This document shows, piece after piece, positions 7,632 to 16,821 of a stretch of 36,952 nucleotides of DNA. The stretch comes from an uncultured Bacteroides sp. (lineage in GTDB: Bacteria; Bacteroidota; Bacteroidia; Bacteroidales; Bacteroidaceae), in NCBI GenBank assembly GCA_900544075.1, contig UQTJ01000030.1:1-36952 (forward strand), written 5' to 3'. A program made the position numbers and the translations under genes. The number at the start of each line of letters is the position of its first letter. Within the stretch, counting starts at the first letter, position 1. The notes beneath the pieces were generated by a model. That model saw only the letters and a program-made list of their open reading frames with translations. It was not told where the DNA came from and made no database searches.

Positions 7632-8831
7632 TTATCGCACCTTGTTGCGAATAAAATGCGGGCCTGCCTTGAACTTAAAATAAACCATTGAAACTATTGT
7701 CAGTATCGCTCCAAACAAATAAGCATATTTGAACGACAACATTTCGGCAATACCACCGCCACTCAGCATTCCTATTCCTATACCTACGTCCCACGATGTG
7801 AGATAAGTACTTGTAGCCGTACCCCTCTGACTGTTAGGCGCAAGATTCACAAATAAAGTATTGTAAGCCGGAAACATCGTTCCGAATCCAACACCAAGCA
7901 AAAGTGATATAGCGAAAAAGAAAACCGTGGTGAATATATAATTCCATTCTATAATCCATCCGCACGCAGTAAGACCAAAATAACAGAATGAGACCAAATA
8001 CATTCCTGCCGAAATCACCTCGATAATTTTGCCCTTATCAACTAATTTACCGCTGAACAGTCGGCTGATAGCCATACCTATAGCCATGAATGTAAAAAAC
8101 AATCCTGTTTCAGCCGTAATTCCTATCTCTTTTGCATACATCGCTACATAATTAGTAGTCATGCCATAAGGTATGGAAAGAAGAAGAAGGCTCAATCCAC
8201 CTGGCAAACCCTTTATTAATATGAACCTGTCCAATGAAATAGGTTCACGCTTGACTGGAGGACGATATTCGGTTTTCACACAAAATGCCATTATTATTCC
8301 AAGTACACCGGAAGACAAGGCATATGAAAAAACAGTTGTATATGAAGCTACGGCATTATGAAGGAAAAGCCCGAACATAGGCCCAACTGACATTGCAAGA
8401 TTGTTTGTCAGTCCATAATATCCCAAACCTTCTCCCCTTCTTGATGAAGGCATAATGTCAATCACTAAAGTGTTTCCGCCCACTGTCACCATTCCGAATG
8501 ACAAACCATGTATCACCCTTAATATTATGAATAAGGTAAGAGTACCTGCCAACATATATCCGGCAAATATCGAAGTAAAGATAAAATAAGCTATAATGTA
8601 CAGAGGCTTTCTGGCAAATGTATCAAGAAAATATCCCGAGAAAGGCCTTATACATAAAGCAGCAATGGTATAACATGAAAGCACAACACCTATCGTTGTA
8701 TTGGACACACCGAAAATTTCATCCAAATAGAATGGTAATACCGGTATCAACAACCAGAAACCAAAATAAAGCAGAAAGTTTGCAGCCAATATACAGCAAT
8801 AACTTGGTGTGATAAGCTTATCTTTACTCAT
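7632..8831 (-). CDS. Major facilitator superfamily transporter
   Basis: A polytopic inner-membrane protein of about 399 residues with about 12 hydrophobic segments and the usual MFS loop between helices 2 and 3 (SGYFLDTFARKPLY, a variant of GxLxDRxGRR). Such transporters move small solutes or drugs by proton coupling. The substrate cannot be told, and the sequence looks closest to drug/metabolite efflux or sugar-efflux types. An upstream in-frame TTG at 8843 is possible, but the ATG at 8831 (MSKDKLIT) is preferred. It lies downstream of pheS on the same strand, separated by a hairpin. Confidence 0.9.
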   Translation of the reverse strand: MSKDKLITPSYCCILAANFLLYFGFWLLIPVLPFYLDEIFGVSNTTIGVVLSCYTIAALCIRPFSGYFLDTFARKPLYIIAYFIFTSIFAGYMLAGTLTLFIILRVIHGLSFGMVTVGGNTLVIDIMPSSRRGEGLGYYGLTNNLAMSVGPMFGLFLHNAVASYTTVFSYALSSGVLGIIMAFCVKTEYRPPVKREPISLDRFILIKGLPGGLSLLLLSIPYGMTTNYVAMYAKEIGITAETGLFFTFMAIGMAISRLFSGKLVDKGKIIEVISAGMYLVSFCYFGLTACGWIIEWNYIFTTVFFFAISLLLGVGFGTMFPAYNTLFVNLAPNSQRGTATSTYLTSWDVGIGIGMLSGGGIAEMLSFKYAYLFGAILTIVSMVYFKFKAGPHFIRNKVR

Positions 8832-8840
8832 ACTAATATT

Positions 8841-8848
8841 CAAAATTA
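8841..8848 (-). promoter_or_regulatory. Possible -7 box for the MFS gene
   Basis: The minus strand reads TAATTTTG, matching TAnnTTTG, 9 bp upstream of the ATG at 8831. If used, the message would be almost leaderless. No good -33 element is seen. Confidence 0.33.
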
Positions 8849-8864
8849 CCGGATTTATAATCTA

Positions 8865-8900
8865 AAGGCACGAAGTCACAAAACTGTGAATCCGTGCCTT
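8865..8900 (-). terminator. Hairpin between pheS and the MFS gene
   Basis: AAGGCACG (8865-8872) pairs with CGTGCCTT (8893-8900), with an inner TCAC/GTGA helix. It lies 37 bp after the pheS stop. The T-run on the minus strand is short (TTTAGATT) whereas the plus strand has a better one, so termination strength is uncertain. Confidence 0.45.
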
Positions 8901-8936
8901 GATATTTTTTATTATTATCTGTCAGTGCTGACGAGC

Positions 8937-9956
8937 TTAGTTTGCAGCCTCAAATTCAGTCAAGAATCGAGTATCGTTTTCAGAGAACATACGCAAGTCT
9001 TTTACCTTATACTTAAGGTTTGCAATACGTTCCACTCCCATACCGAATGCATATCCTGAATATACTTTGCTGTCTATACCGTTAGCTTCAAGCACAGCAG
9101 GATCCACCATACCGCAACCAAGGATTTCCACCCAACCTGTGTATTTACAGAACGGACATCCTTCTCCACCGCAGATATCGCAGCTGATATCCATTTCAGC
9201 ACTTGGTTCAGTAAATGGGAAATATGACGGACGAAGACGAATTTTTGTTCCCTCACCGAACATTTCCTGAGCAAACTGAAGAAGAACCTGTTTCAAGTCA
9301 GTAAATGAAACATTCTTGTCAATATACAGTCCCTCTACCTGATGGAAGAAACAGTGTGCACGGTAGCTGATAGCCTCATTTCTATAAACACGTCCCGGAC
9401 AAATTACACGAATAGGCGGTTGTGAAACTTCCATAACACGGCTTTGTACAGACGAAGTATGTGTTCTCAAAATGATGTCAGGATGACTTTCAATGAAGAA
9501 TGTATCCTGCATATCGCGTGCCGGATGGTCTTCAGCAAAATTCATAGAAGAGAATACATGCCAGTCATCTTCCACTTCAGGACCATCGGCAATAGTAAAC
9601 CCCATTCGGCTGAATATATCTATAATTTCATTCTTTACAATGCTAAGCGGATGACGTGTACCCAAATCTATAGGATAAGCAGTACGTGTGAGGTCCAACT
9701 CGGCAGTACCATTGTCCTGCAGTTCGAATGCCTCCTTAAGAGCCGCTATACGTTCTTGTGCACGGTTCTTAAGCTCGTTGATTTTCATTCCAACTTCTTT
9801 CTTCTGTTCAGCTGCCACATTCCTGAAGTCAGCCATCAGTGCGTTTACAGCCCCTTTCTTACTTAGGTATTTTATTCTCAGTGCTTCCAGTTCTTCAGCA
9901 TTCGAAGCCTTTAAATCTTCAATTTCCTTAAGTAACTCTTCTATTTTTGCTAACAT
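8937..9956 (-). CDS. pheS: Phenylalanine--tRNA ligase alpha subunit
   Basis: The catalytic subunit of the alpha2-beta2 class II synthetase that charges tRNA-Phe. The 339-residue protein starts with the coiled-coil arm (about 1-90). The catalytic core follows, with GTRHPLSIVKNEI, FTIADGPEVEDDWHVF, the motif 2 region (CPGRVYRNEAISYRAHCFFHQ) and the motif 3 region (GYAFGMGVERI). The beta subunit gene pheT is not in the window, so the two subunits are encoded apart. A TAACTTTG box lies just upstream. Confidence 0.97.
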   Translation of the reverse strand: MLAKIEELLKEIEDLKASNAEELEALRIKYLSKKGAVNALMADFRNVAAEQKKEVGMKINELKNRAQERIAALKEAFELQDNGTAELDLTRTAYPIDLGTRHPLSIVKNEIIDIFSRMGFTIADGPEVEDDWHVFSSMNFAEDHPARDMQDTFFIESHPDIILRTHTSSVQSRVMEVSQPPIRVICPGRVYRNEAISYRAHCFFHQVEGLYIDKNVSFTDLKQVLLQFAQEMFGEGTKIRLRPSYFPFTEPSAEMDISCDICGGEGCPFCKYTGWVEILGCGMVDPAVLEANGIDSKVYSGYAFGMGVERIANLKYKVKDLRMFSENDTRFLTEFEAAN

Positions 9957-9986
9957 ATATTACTGTTTTAGTATTTTACATTGGTG

Positions 9987-9994
9987 CAAAGTTA
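9987..9994 (-). promoter_or_regulatory. Promoter -7 box for pheS
   Basis: The minus strand reads TAACTTTG (TAnnTTTG consensus), 31 bp upstream of the pheS ATG. A clear -33 TTTG is not visible. Confidence 0.5.
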
Positions 9995-10077
9995 AGTATT
10001 TAAACTGAAATATTTCCTTTTTCACTTAATAAAAAAGAAAACTTGACTTATATTCGTCTACGAAAGAAAAAAATAGG

Positions 10078-10085
10078 TATTTTTG
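10078..10085 (+). promoter_or_regulatory. Possible -7 box for the lipoprotein-murB operon
   Basis: TATTTTTG matches TAnnTTTG and lies 28 bp upstream of the ATG at 10114, divergent from the pheS promoter. The -33 element is weak. Confidence 0.45.
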
Positions 10086-10113
10086 TCGCGTATTTTATAT
10101 TAGGCATGATTAA

Positions 10114-10983
10114 ATGAAAAATATTCTATTAGGGTATGTTTTGCTGCTCATGGTTGTGTCGTGTGGAGGGCAGCAAAAAAGTTCTGATTCTTTGTCTGAC
10201 GGGCAGGGAATGGAGTTGACAGAAACAGACTCAGACACTATTCCTGCTGAGGTTCTGTCTGATACATTGATTGTGGTTGACGAGGTTGTTCCTGTCACTG
10301 CTGACGCAAGTTTTATAGATTTCCTTTATTATTTCACGACCGATGAAGATTTTCAGCATTCACGCATTCAGTTTCCGGTGTCTTTCTACAATGACACTAC
10401 CGTCTTAAGACTTACAGCCGATGAATGGACTTTCGACCCGATATTTGATAAGGATGAGATTTATACTGTAATATTCGACAGGGAGGAAGACTTTGAACTT
10501 GAAAATGGAACATCTTCCACAAGTGTCCAAATAGACCGTATCTATCTGACCGATTTCCATATAAAGCGTTACTATTTCGAATTGAAAAACGAACATTGGT
10601 ACCTTGAAGCAGTGAATAAGGAAAAGATGTCACGTACACCAAATACCGGAGAAAACTTTTATGATTTCTATATCAAATTTGCTTCAGACTCATTATTCCA
10701 GTCAGAAAGGCTTTCAAAGCCTTTACTTTTCTCCACAGTGGACCCTGAGGATGAATTTTCGGTACTTGAAACCACATTGGAGGAAGGGCAATGGTTTGCG
10801 TTCCGTCCGCCTATGCCGGCCAATGTAATAACCAACATACGTTACGGACAGCAGGATACAGAAAACTCAAACACAAAAATTGTTGAATTCAAAGGATTAG
10901 GCAACGGTTTCAGCAATACTTTATACTTCCGACGTATAAATAAAAAATGGAAACTTTTCAAATTCGAAGATTTAGGTGATTGA
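10114..10983 (+). CDS. Lipoprotein of unknown function (probably DUF4348 type)
   Basis: A 289-residue exported lipoprotein. The lipobox VVSC places the lipidated cysteine at residue 17, followed by a Gly/Gln/Ser-rich and then acidic linker (about 18-65). The folded part (about 68-285) begins SFIDFLYYFTTDEDFQHSRIQF and ends with a WKLFKFEDLGD-like strand. It resembles the Bacteroidales DUF4348 proteins, an assignment made from memory and not certain. No enzymatic motif is visible. It is 21 bp upstream of murB on the same strand and likely in an operon with it, which hints at, but does not prove, a cell-envelope role. Confidence 0.82.
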   Translation: MKNILLGYVLLLMVVSCGGQQKSSDSLSDGQGMELTETDSDTIPAEVLSDTLIVVDEVVPVTADASFIDFLYYFTTDEDFQHSRIQFPVSFYNDTTVLRLTADEWTFDPIFDKDEIYTVIFDREEDFELENGTSSTSVQIDRIYLTDFHIKRYYFELKNEHWYLEAVNKEKMSRTPNTGENFYDFYIKFASDSLFQSERLSKPLLFSTVDPEDEFSVLETTLEEGQWFAFRPPMPANVITNIRYGQQDTENSNTKIVEFKGLGNGFSNTLYFRRINKKWKLFKFEDLGD

Positions 10984-11004
10984 TATTAAAATCAAGGCAA
11001 AAAG

Positions 11005-12018
11005 ATGAAAGAATATACAAACTATCCAATACTTAGATACAATACATTCGGAATGGATGTAAAAACGTCATGTTTCGTAGAATACTCATCCGTCAGCGAA
11101 CTGCAATCCTTTCTGTCTGCAAAAGAATACTCACTGCCACTACTTCATATTGGAGGAGGAAGCAATCTTCTTTTCCTTTCCGATTTCAAGGGTACTATAT
11201 TACATTCAGCCATAAAGGGTATTGATATAACTGAAGAATCTGACGAATGGATAGATATAAAAGTCGGAGCAGGAGAAGTATGGGATGATTTTGTAAGCTA
11301 TACTGTTTCAAAAGGATTCTATGGAGCAGAAAATCTTTCTATTATCCCCGGTGAAGTTGGGGCCTCTGCAGTCCAGAACATTGGTGCATACGGTGTAGAA
11401 GCCAAAGATATTATTCTGACAGTACATACAGTCAGAATATCAGATTCGTCAGAAAGAGTATTCAGTAACGAAGAATGCCGTTATTCATACCGTAACAGTA
11501 TCTTCAAGGGTGAAATGAAAGGACAATATATTGTAACTCATGTAACATTCAGACTTAGAAAAAGCCCTGTGCTCCATCTCTCTTACGGAAATATAAGCTC
11601 CGAACTTGAGAAAAGAAATCTTTCCCCATCATTGGCAAACATACGTGATATTATAATAGAAGTACGACGTTCCAAACTACCCGAACCTGAAGAATTTGGA
11701 AATGCCGGAAGTTTCTTTATGAACCCTATGGTATCAATGCAGAAATTCAAACAACTCGAATCTGAATTTCCTGACATTCCACACTACCCTGTAGATGAAA
11801 ATACCGTAAAGATTCCGGCAGGATGGATGATAGACCGTTGCGGATGGAAAGGACGCAACATAGGTCCTGCAGGAGTCTACCACAAACAAGCTCTTGTTTT
11901 GGTGAATTTAGGAGGTGCTACTGGAAAAGACATTTCCTGTTTAGCTGATGAAATAATAAAATCGGTATATGAAAAATTTGGAGTAGACATACATCCCGAA
12001 GTGAATTACATATATTGA
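11005..12018 (+). CDS. murB: UDP-N-acetylmuramate dehydrogenase (MurB, type I)
   Basis: An FAD enzyme that reduces UDP-GlcNAc-enolpyruvate to UDP-MurNAc, the second committed step of peptidoglycan synthesis. The 337-residue protein shows NTFG (13-16), the FAD-binding HIGGGSNLLFL (48-58), IPGEVGASAVQNIGAYG (114-130), the Tyr/Arg motif YSYRNSIFK (160-168), the catalytic serine S236 in GNAGSFFMNP, and the C-terminal HPEVNYIY with the expected catalytic Glu at 333. The extended C-terminal form and overall length fit the E. coli-type (type I) enzyme. It sits between the lipoprotein gene and the MBL gene on the same strand. Confidence 0.97.
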   Translation: MKEYTNYPILRYNTFGMDVKTSCFVEYSSVSELQSFLSAKEYSLPLLHIGGGSNLLFLSDFKGTILHSAIKGIDITEESDEWIDIKVGAGEVWDDFVSYTVSKGFYGAENLSIIPGEVGASAVQNIGAYGVEAKDIILTVHTVRISDSSERVFSNEECRYSYRNSIFKGEMKGQYIVTHVTFRLRKSPVLHLSYGNISSELEKRNLSPSLANIRDIIIEVRRSKLPEPEEFGNAGSFFMNPMVSMQKFKQLESEFPDIPHYPVDENTVKIPAGWMIDRCGWKGRNIGPAGVYHKQALVLVNLGGATGKDISCLADEIIKSVYEKFGVDIHPEVNYIY

Positions 12019-12081
12019 TATAGAAGTTGGGGAAGTTATATCAATTGTCATTAAACTTAAGTAAAAATACAAATTGACTAT

Positions 12082-12858
12082 ATGAAGATTACCATATTAG
12101 GAAGCGGAACATCTACCGGAGTACCACAAGTGGGGTGTACATGTCCGGTGTGTACAAGTACCGATCCACGCGACAAACGCCTCAGATGTTCCGGATTAAT
12201 AGAAACAGACGGAGTCAGGATTTTGATTGACTGTGGCCCTGATTTCCGCGAACAAATGCTCAAATACAGTGAGTATGCTCCAATTGATGCAGTACTTATC
12301 ACTCACGAGCATTATGACCATGTTGGAGGACTTGACGATTTACGTCCCTTCTGCCAGTTCAAGGATATCCCTGTATATGCTGAAGATTATACAGCAGAGC
12401 GTCTCCAGCAAAGAATACCGTATTGCTTCGTAGAACATCCATACCCGGGAGTACCTAAAATTCCTTTACAGAGAATTGAACCTGGCAAGACATTTTCCGT
12501 AACAGGCATGCACGGTAACACCATAGAAATTATTCCATTTAGAGTAATACACGGAAAGATGCCTATTTTAGCTTTCAGAATAGGCAATATGGCATGGATA
12601 ACAGATATGACAGAAATTCCGGAAGAAAGCAATATGTATCTGAAAAACCTTGATTGTCTGATTATGAACGCCCTGCGCATGGACCCTCACTGGACTCACC
12701 AGAGTCTGCCACAAGCAATAGAACGTGCAGGCAAGATATCTGCAAAAGAAACATATTTCATACATGCCAGCCATCAGATAGGACTTCATGCCGATGTAGA
12801 AAAACTGCTTCCGGAAAATATCCACCAGACATACGATGGAATGATAATAGAAATATAA
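12082..12858 (+). CDS. PhnP-like MBL-fold metallo-hydrolase
   Basis: A 258-residue metallo-beta-lactamase-fold hydrolase. The metal-binding motif HEHYDH is at 75-80 (H75, H77, D79, H80), with later ligands in FRVIHGK and ITDMTE. Near the N-terminus GTSTGVPQVGCTCPVC carries C19, C21 and C24, the extra structural zinc site seen in the PhnP cyclic phosphodiesterase, and a late HQIGLH could supply its fourth ligand. PhnP opens cyclic ribosyl phosphates in phosphonate breakdown, but there are no phn genes here, so a broader phosphodiesterase role is more likely. It is 63 bp after murB on the same strand. Confidence 0.88.
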   Translation: MKITILGSGTSTGVPQVGCTCPVCTSTDPRDKRLRCSGLIETDGVRILIDCGPDFREQMLKYSEYAPIDAVLITHEHYDHVGGLDDLRPFCQFKDIPVYAEDYTAERLQQRIPYCFVEHPYPGVPKIPLQRIEPGKTFSVTGMHGNTIEIIPFRVIHGKMPILAFRIGNMAWITDMTEIPEESNMYLKNLDCLIMNALRMDPHWTHQSLPQAIERAGKISAKETYFIHASHQIGLHADVEKLLPENIHQTYDGMIIEI

Positions 12859-12862
12859 TAAA

Positions 12863-12888
12863 AAGGCTACCCCAATCGGAGTAGCCTT
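12863..12888 (-). terminator. Terminator between the convergent MBL and ferredoxin genes
   Basis: AAGGCTAC pairs with GTAGCCTT around a 10-base loop. On the minus strand the hairpin is followed by five T, so it mainly terminates the ferredoxin transcript. It starts 4 bp after the MBL stop and may act for both. Confidence 0.72.
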
Positions 12889-12918
12889 AATTCGTTGTCA
12901 TAAATCGACGACTGGATA

Positions 12919-13086
12919 TTATCCCTGATGAATAGCTTCAGAAGGACAAACATCAGCGCAAGTACCACATTCTGTACAAGCATCTGGGTTGATAGAATAT
13001 TTGTCACCTTCAGAAATTGCACCTACTGGGCATTCATCGATACAAGTACCGCAAGCGATACAATCGTCACTAATTACGTAAGCCAT
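12919..13086 (-). CDS. Small 2x[4Fe-4S] ferredoxin
   Basis: A 55-residue protein starting MAYVISDDCIACGTC. It has two complete CxxCxxCxxxCP motifs (C9, C12, C15, C19 and C37, C40, C43, C47), the arrangement of clostridial-type ferredoxins carrying two [4Fe-4S] clusters. It would shuttle electrons at low potential in the cytoplasm, for example with pyruvate:ferredoxin oxidoreductase in an anaerobe. Its length is normal for the class. It has its own promoter-like box and terminator, so it is probably monocistronic. The reading frame is set by the ATG at 13086 and a TAA stop. Confidence 0.96.
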   Translation of the reverse strand: MAYVISDDCIACGTCIDECPVGAISEGDKYSINPDACTECGTCADVCPSEAIHQG

Positions 13087-13129
13087 TGTTGTAAAAAAAT
13101 TAAGTTATTATTAGTACTAATTGTTTATG

Positions 13130-13137
13130 CAAAGTTA
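13130..13137 (-). promoter_or_regulatory. Promoter -7 box for the ferredoxin gene
   Basis: The minus strand reads TAACTTTG, matching the -7 consensus, 43 bp upstream of the ATG. The -33 position is weakly conserved. Confidence 0.5.
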
Positions 13138-13206
13138 GTATTTTTACTTAAGATTGTAACATCCACATTGCAGAAAGTAGGTAATTTGTACTTTGTCTAA
13201 ATAAAA

Positions 13207-16170
13207 TCACTTCATTATAGCCTGATATATTGTCTGTTGTATTGCAGGACGTATTTTAAGTTTCATAAGATTTTTTCTTTCACATGGATTCGGATATATC
13301 CTATTGCAGAGGAATACAAAAATCAAATCATTATCAGGATCGGCCCATGCACATGTACCGGTAAATCCTGTATGCCCGAAGACAGACGCCGGAGTCTCCG
13401 GTGCACAATAACCATTCTCAGGATTTTCTGCATCAGGTTTGTCAAATCCCAATCCTCTTCTGCTGTTTTTTGATTTCATAGTCAGGAACAATTCACAAGT
13501 AGTACGTGTGAGATATCTGCGATCTCCCATAACCCCTTTATCAAGCAACATCTGGTATATAGTAGCAACTTCTTTCGCCGTAGAGAACAATCCGGCATTA
13601 CCGGACACACCTCCAAGCATTGCAGCCGCTTCATCGTGTACATATCCGTGCACAGGTCCTCTTCTCAGGAAATCCTCTTTTACTGTCGGCACTATCTCGT
13701 CCTTGGCATATCTCTGTAACGGATTGTACAATGTATGCACCAGTCCCATAGGTTTATAGAATTTTTCTTCAAGATATTTATCCATAGGTTGCCCGGAAAT
13801 ATTCTCTACAGCCTCCTTCAGCAACATAAAGTTCAAACAGCTATATCTGTAGGAATGACCTTTCAGCGTAGCATCAGCAATCTCCTTAAGTATTATTTCC
13901 TTAAATTCCGGTTTAACATACATATTGTCACTGACCCTCAAAGAATACCCAGGTGTTTCTTTGTCTGATACCCATTCCGGCAGGAAACTGTAATTAGTGC
14001 AGATATATAGAGAATTGTCTACCTGAACTTTATGATTGGCATCCTTATATTTCTTATACATTCCTCCCTTACAACTCTTCAAGTCCATAGCTTTCTTGTA
14101 GAAAGGAAGATATGCCGGCAGTCCAGATTCATGATACAATAATTGCTGTATTGTAATATTCTCTTTATCAGTCGACTTCATTTGAGGCACATATGCTGAA
14201 ATCTTGTCTGTAAGATTAATCTTCCCCTCATCATAAAGTTTCATTACAGCCAACATTGTAGCTGTTGTCTTCGTGAGCGAAGCCAAATCATACAAATCAT
14301 TCTCTTTCACCTCTCTGTCCGACTCATATGTATGCGTACCAAAACATTTATTATAGACTGGGTATCCGTTTTTCCATACAAGCACATGACATCCCGGATA
14401 AGCACCTTCTTTTATTCCATACTCAGCTATACTGTCTATTCGCGACAAGACTTTAGAATCCATTCCAAATTCTTCAGGCTTATATCTGCGTGGTTTGTCG
14501 GGGTCAATAGTTACTCCTGCTCCTTCCCTGTATTCATCATTAAAATCAACGGACAAACGACCGTCAACCTTCTCATTTCCAAGCAAAATACCAGCCACAA
14601 ATTTCTGAATCTGTTTTTCTCCTGAGTGCGCCAATACCACTGCCGACGACTGCGCTACAACATCATCCAGTTTCTGAAGAACCTTATGTGAGTTAAAGCA
14701 AACCAATATCGTAGGTTTACCTTTTGCAAGTTCTGTAAGACAGTTTATATATTTATCAACCTTTGATGAATATACGGCCACAATCACCCTTTGTGCAGGA
14801 GTTATCTTTTTCTTCAGATATTGCAATGAGTCGAGATTGGCATGCAGCCATGTGACAGGATACGTCTTATTTATCTCATTAAAGAAAGGATATGTTTCCG
14901 ACAGTGTAGACGACACATTCAATACTACTGTACCGGACAGAGATAAATCAAGCGGCAACATTTCATCAGAATCCTTAATCACAGTAACAGCCGATTTCTT
15001 TATACGATTCATCAAATCATCAGTATATGCTCTGTTTATTCTCGACATTACCCCCTTGGCATCTATTACCGGACGTCTGTTTAAACCGAACGCATACTTA
15101 TATGTCAACACCTTACGACATTTCTCGTTTATTTCTTCTTCGGTTATATCTCCTTCTTTTACAGCCTTCAGTACTCCATCCAATTCACGCTTAAGGTTTC
15201 TTGGCGCAAGAACCATATCATTTCCTGCAGCCAAAGCCTGAGCAGAAACATAAGGATTACTGGATATGCCTTTCATTTCAAGAGCATCGGTAAATACGAG
15301 TCCTGAAAATTTCATTTCATTCTTGAGTAAATCAGTCACAACCTTGCGAGATATCGAAGCTGCTTTATCATCAAGAACCGAAACATTCAAATGACCTACC
15401 ATAATTCCACCTACTCCAGCCTCTATTGCCTTCTGGAACGGATAAAGTTCGATACTGTCAAGCCTCGCTCTGTCAAACGGCAAGACCGGCAAAGCCTTAT
15501 GAGAATCCACTTCTGTATCGCCATGCCCCGGAAAATGCTTACACACAGCCAATACACCTCCGTCTTCCAGACCTTTGGAGTATGCTAAGACCTTTCTTGC
15601 CACCATTTCCCTGTCGCTACCGAACGACCTCGTATTAATCACCGGATTTTTCGGATTATTATCAATATCGGTCACAGGAGCAAAATTAATATGCACTCCT
15701 ATCTCCTTAAACTGTCTGGCCACTTCTTTTCCGTACTCATATATCAAAGTATCGTTCTGTACACACCCCAATACCCTGTTTCTCGGGAACGATGGTGTAC
15801 CTTTCAGACGCATAGCCAATCCCCACTCACCATCGAAAGTTATAAGCAATGGAATATTTGCCATGCTTTGAGCATAATTGGTAAGTTCCACCTGTTTTTC
15901 CAGTTCTCCACCGGAAAAGAGCAACCCTCCGATACCGTACTCCTTCACCGCATCTTCTATATTCTTCTTGTTCAGTTGAGTGGTGTGTGGCGCTACAGTA
16001 TGAATAAACAACTGCCCTATTTTCTGTTTCAAGGTTAAAGATTCCAGTTTCGATTCTACCCAATTCCTGCACGCCTCTTCTTGAGGTACATTTCTATATA
16101 TAAAATTCGTCTGCGCGCTAACCCCGAAAGAAAACGCTGTCAACAGACATAACAATAATATTCTATTCAT
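13207..16170 (-). CDS. GH3 beta-N-acetylhexosaminidase-like / serine hydrolase (beta-lactamase fold) fusion
   Basis: A 987-residue exported protein joining two enzyme domains. After a signal peptide (1-19) comes a GH3 domain of NagZ type (about 40-365) with KHFPGHGDTEVDSH at 211-224, which supplies the Asp/His general acid-base pair, and the likely nucleophile D295 in VFTDALEMKG. A GH3 C-terminal-like domain follows (about 390-545). The last part (about 565-985) is a class C beta-lactamase/PBP-fold hydrolase with S631-LT-K634, YSCLN at 776-780 and HTG at 933-935. NagZ enzymes release GlcNAc from muropeptides, and serine hydrolases of this fold include D-Ala carboxypeptidases and esterases. 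A role in periplasmic muropeptide processing is therefore plausible, but unproved for the second domain. Confidence 0.93.
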   Translation of the reverse strand: MNRILLLCLLTAFSFGVSAQTNFIYRNVPQEEACRNWVESKLESLTLKQKIGQLFIHTVAPHTTQLNKKNIEDAVKEYGIGGLLFSGGELEKQVELTNYAQSMANIPLLITFDGEWGLAMRLKGTPSFPRNRVLGCVQNDTLIYEYGKEVARQFKEIGVHINFAPVTDIDNNPKNPVINTRSFGSDREMVARKVLAYSKGLEDGGVLAVCKHFPGHGDTEVDSHKALPVLPFDRARLDSIELYPFQKAIEAGVGGIMVGHLNVSVLDDKAASISRKVVTDLLKNEMKFSGLVFTDALEMKGISSNPYVSAQALAAGNDMVLAPRNLKRELDGVLKAVKEGDITEEEINEKCRKVLTYKYAFGLNRRPVIDAKGVMSRINRAYTDDLMNRIKKSAVTVIKDSDEMLPLDLSLSGTVVLNVSSTLSETYPFFNEINKTYPVTWLHANLDSLQYLKKKITPAQRVIVAVYSSKVDKYINCLTELAKGKPTILVCFNSHKVLQKLDDVVAQSSAVVLAHSGEKQIQKFVAGILLGNEKVDGRLSVDFNDEYREGAGVTIDPDKPRRYKPEEFGMDSKVLSRIDSIAEYGIKEGAYPGCHVLVWKNGYPVYNKCFGTHTYESDREVKENDLYDLASLTKTTATMLAVMKLYDEGKINLTDKISAYVPQMKSTDKENITIQQLLYHESGLPAYLPFYKKAMDLKSCKGGMYKKYKDANHKVQVDNSLYICTNYSFLPEWVSDKETPGYSLRVSDNMYVKPEFKEIILKEIADATLKGHSYRYSCLNFMLLKEAVENISGQPMDKYLEEKFYKPMGLVHTLYNPLQRYAKDEIVPTVKEDFLRRGPVHGYVHDEAAAMLGGVSGNAGLFSTAKEVATIYQMLLDKGVMGDRRYLTRTTCELFLTMKSKNSRRGLGFDKPDAENPENGYCAPETPASVFGHTGFTGTCAWADPDNDLIFVFLCNRIYPNPCERKNLMKLKIRPAIQQTIYQAIMK

Positions 16171-16272
16171 ACTCTCATTACATTTTATGACATTATATTA
16201 CTGCGAAATTAAACAAAAAACGTAAATCCTACAAGAAATGGGGCAAAGTATGAAAAAAAAAGGGATAAAGAA

Positions 16273-16303
16273 TTTGCAGTCTGACAGAAAAGCACTACCT
16301 TTG
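16273..16303 (+). promoter_or_regulatory. Promoter of rplS
   Basis: TTTG (16273-16276) and TACCTTTG (16296-16303) are 19 bp apart, a full consensus match. The predicted start leaves a leader of about 75-80 nt before the ATG, long enough for regulation by a ribosomal protein, although no recognisable binding structure was identified. Confidence 0.78.
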
Positions 16304-16386
16304 CACCGCTTTCGCGCAATCGCTGTCATGAAGAGTTACTTGATATGTTGCGTTGTAACGATAAACAATTTAATTTATAAAAAACA

Positions 16387-16740
16387 ATGGATTTAATTAA
16401 AATTGCAGAAGAAGCATTTGCTACTGGCAAACAGCATCCTTCATTCAAAGCTGGTGACACAATCACAGTAGCATACCGTATCGTTGAAGGTAGCAAGGAA
16501 CGCGTTCAGTTGTATCGCGGTGTTGTTATCAAAATTTCTGGTCATGGTGAAAAGAAACGTTTCACTGTACGCAAGATGTCTGGTACAGTTGGTGTAGAAC
16601 GTATCTTCCCATTGGAATCTCCAGCTATCGACAGCATCACTGTCAACAAAATCGGTAAAGTACGTCGTGCTAAATTGTACTACTTGCGTGCTCTTACTGG
16701 TAAGAAGGCTAGAATTCAGGAAAAACGCGTTAACGCATAA
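16387..16740 (+). CDS. rplS: 50S ribosomal protein L19
   Basis: L19 lies at the interface of the 30S and 50S subunits. The 117-residue protein has typical family features: FKAGDTITVAYRIVEG, the QLYRGVVIKI strand, TFTVRK-like FTVRKMSGTVGVERIFPLESPAI, and the basic tail KVRRAKLYYLRALTGKKARI. Codon use is strongly biased towards a small set of codons, as expected for a highly expressed gene. It has its own strong promoter and terminator and is not followed by trmD or rimM as in many other bacteria. Confidence 0.98.
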   Translation: MDLIKIAEEAFATGKQHPSFKAGDTITVAYRIVEGSKERVQLYRGVVIKISGHGEKKRFTVRKMSGTVGVERIFPLESPAIDSITVNKIGKVRRAKLYYLRALTGKKARIQEKRVNA

Positions 16741-16770
16741 TCTTGAAAACTATTTTCCTTACATAGAAAA

Positions 16771-16798
16771 AGGTCTGCAGATTTGCAGGCCTTTTTTT
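16771..16798 (+). terminator. Terminator of rplS
   Basis: AGGTCTGCA pairs with TGCAGGCCT (one G-U pair) around a short loop, followed by seven T. It lies 30 bp after the rplS stop. Confidence 0.87.
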
Positions 16799-16821
16799 AT
16801 GCCTTGCAAGAATCCACACAT

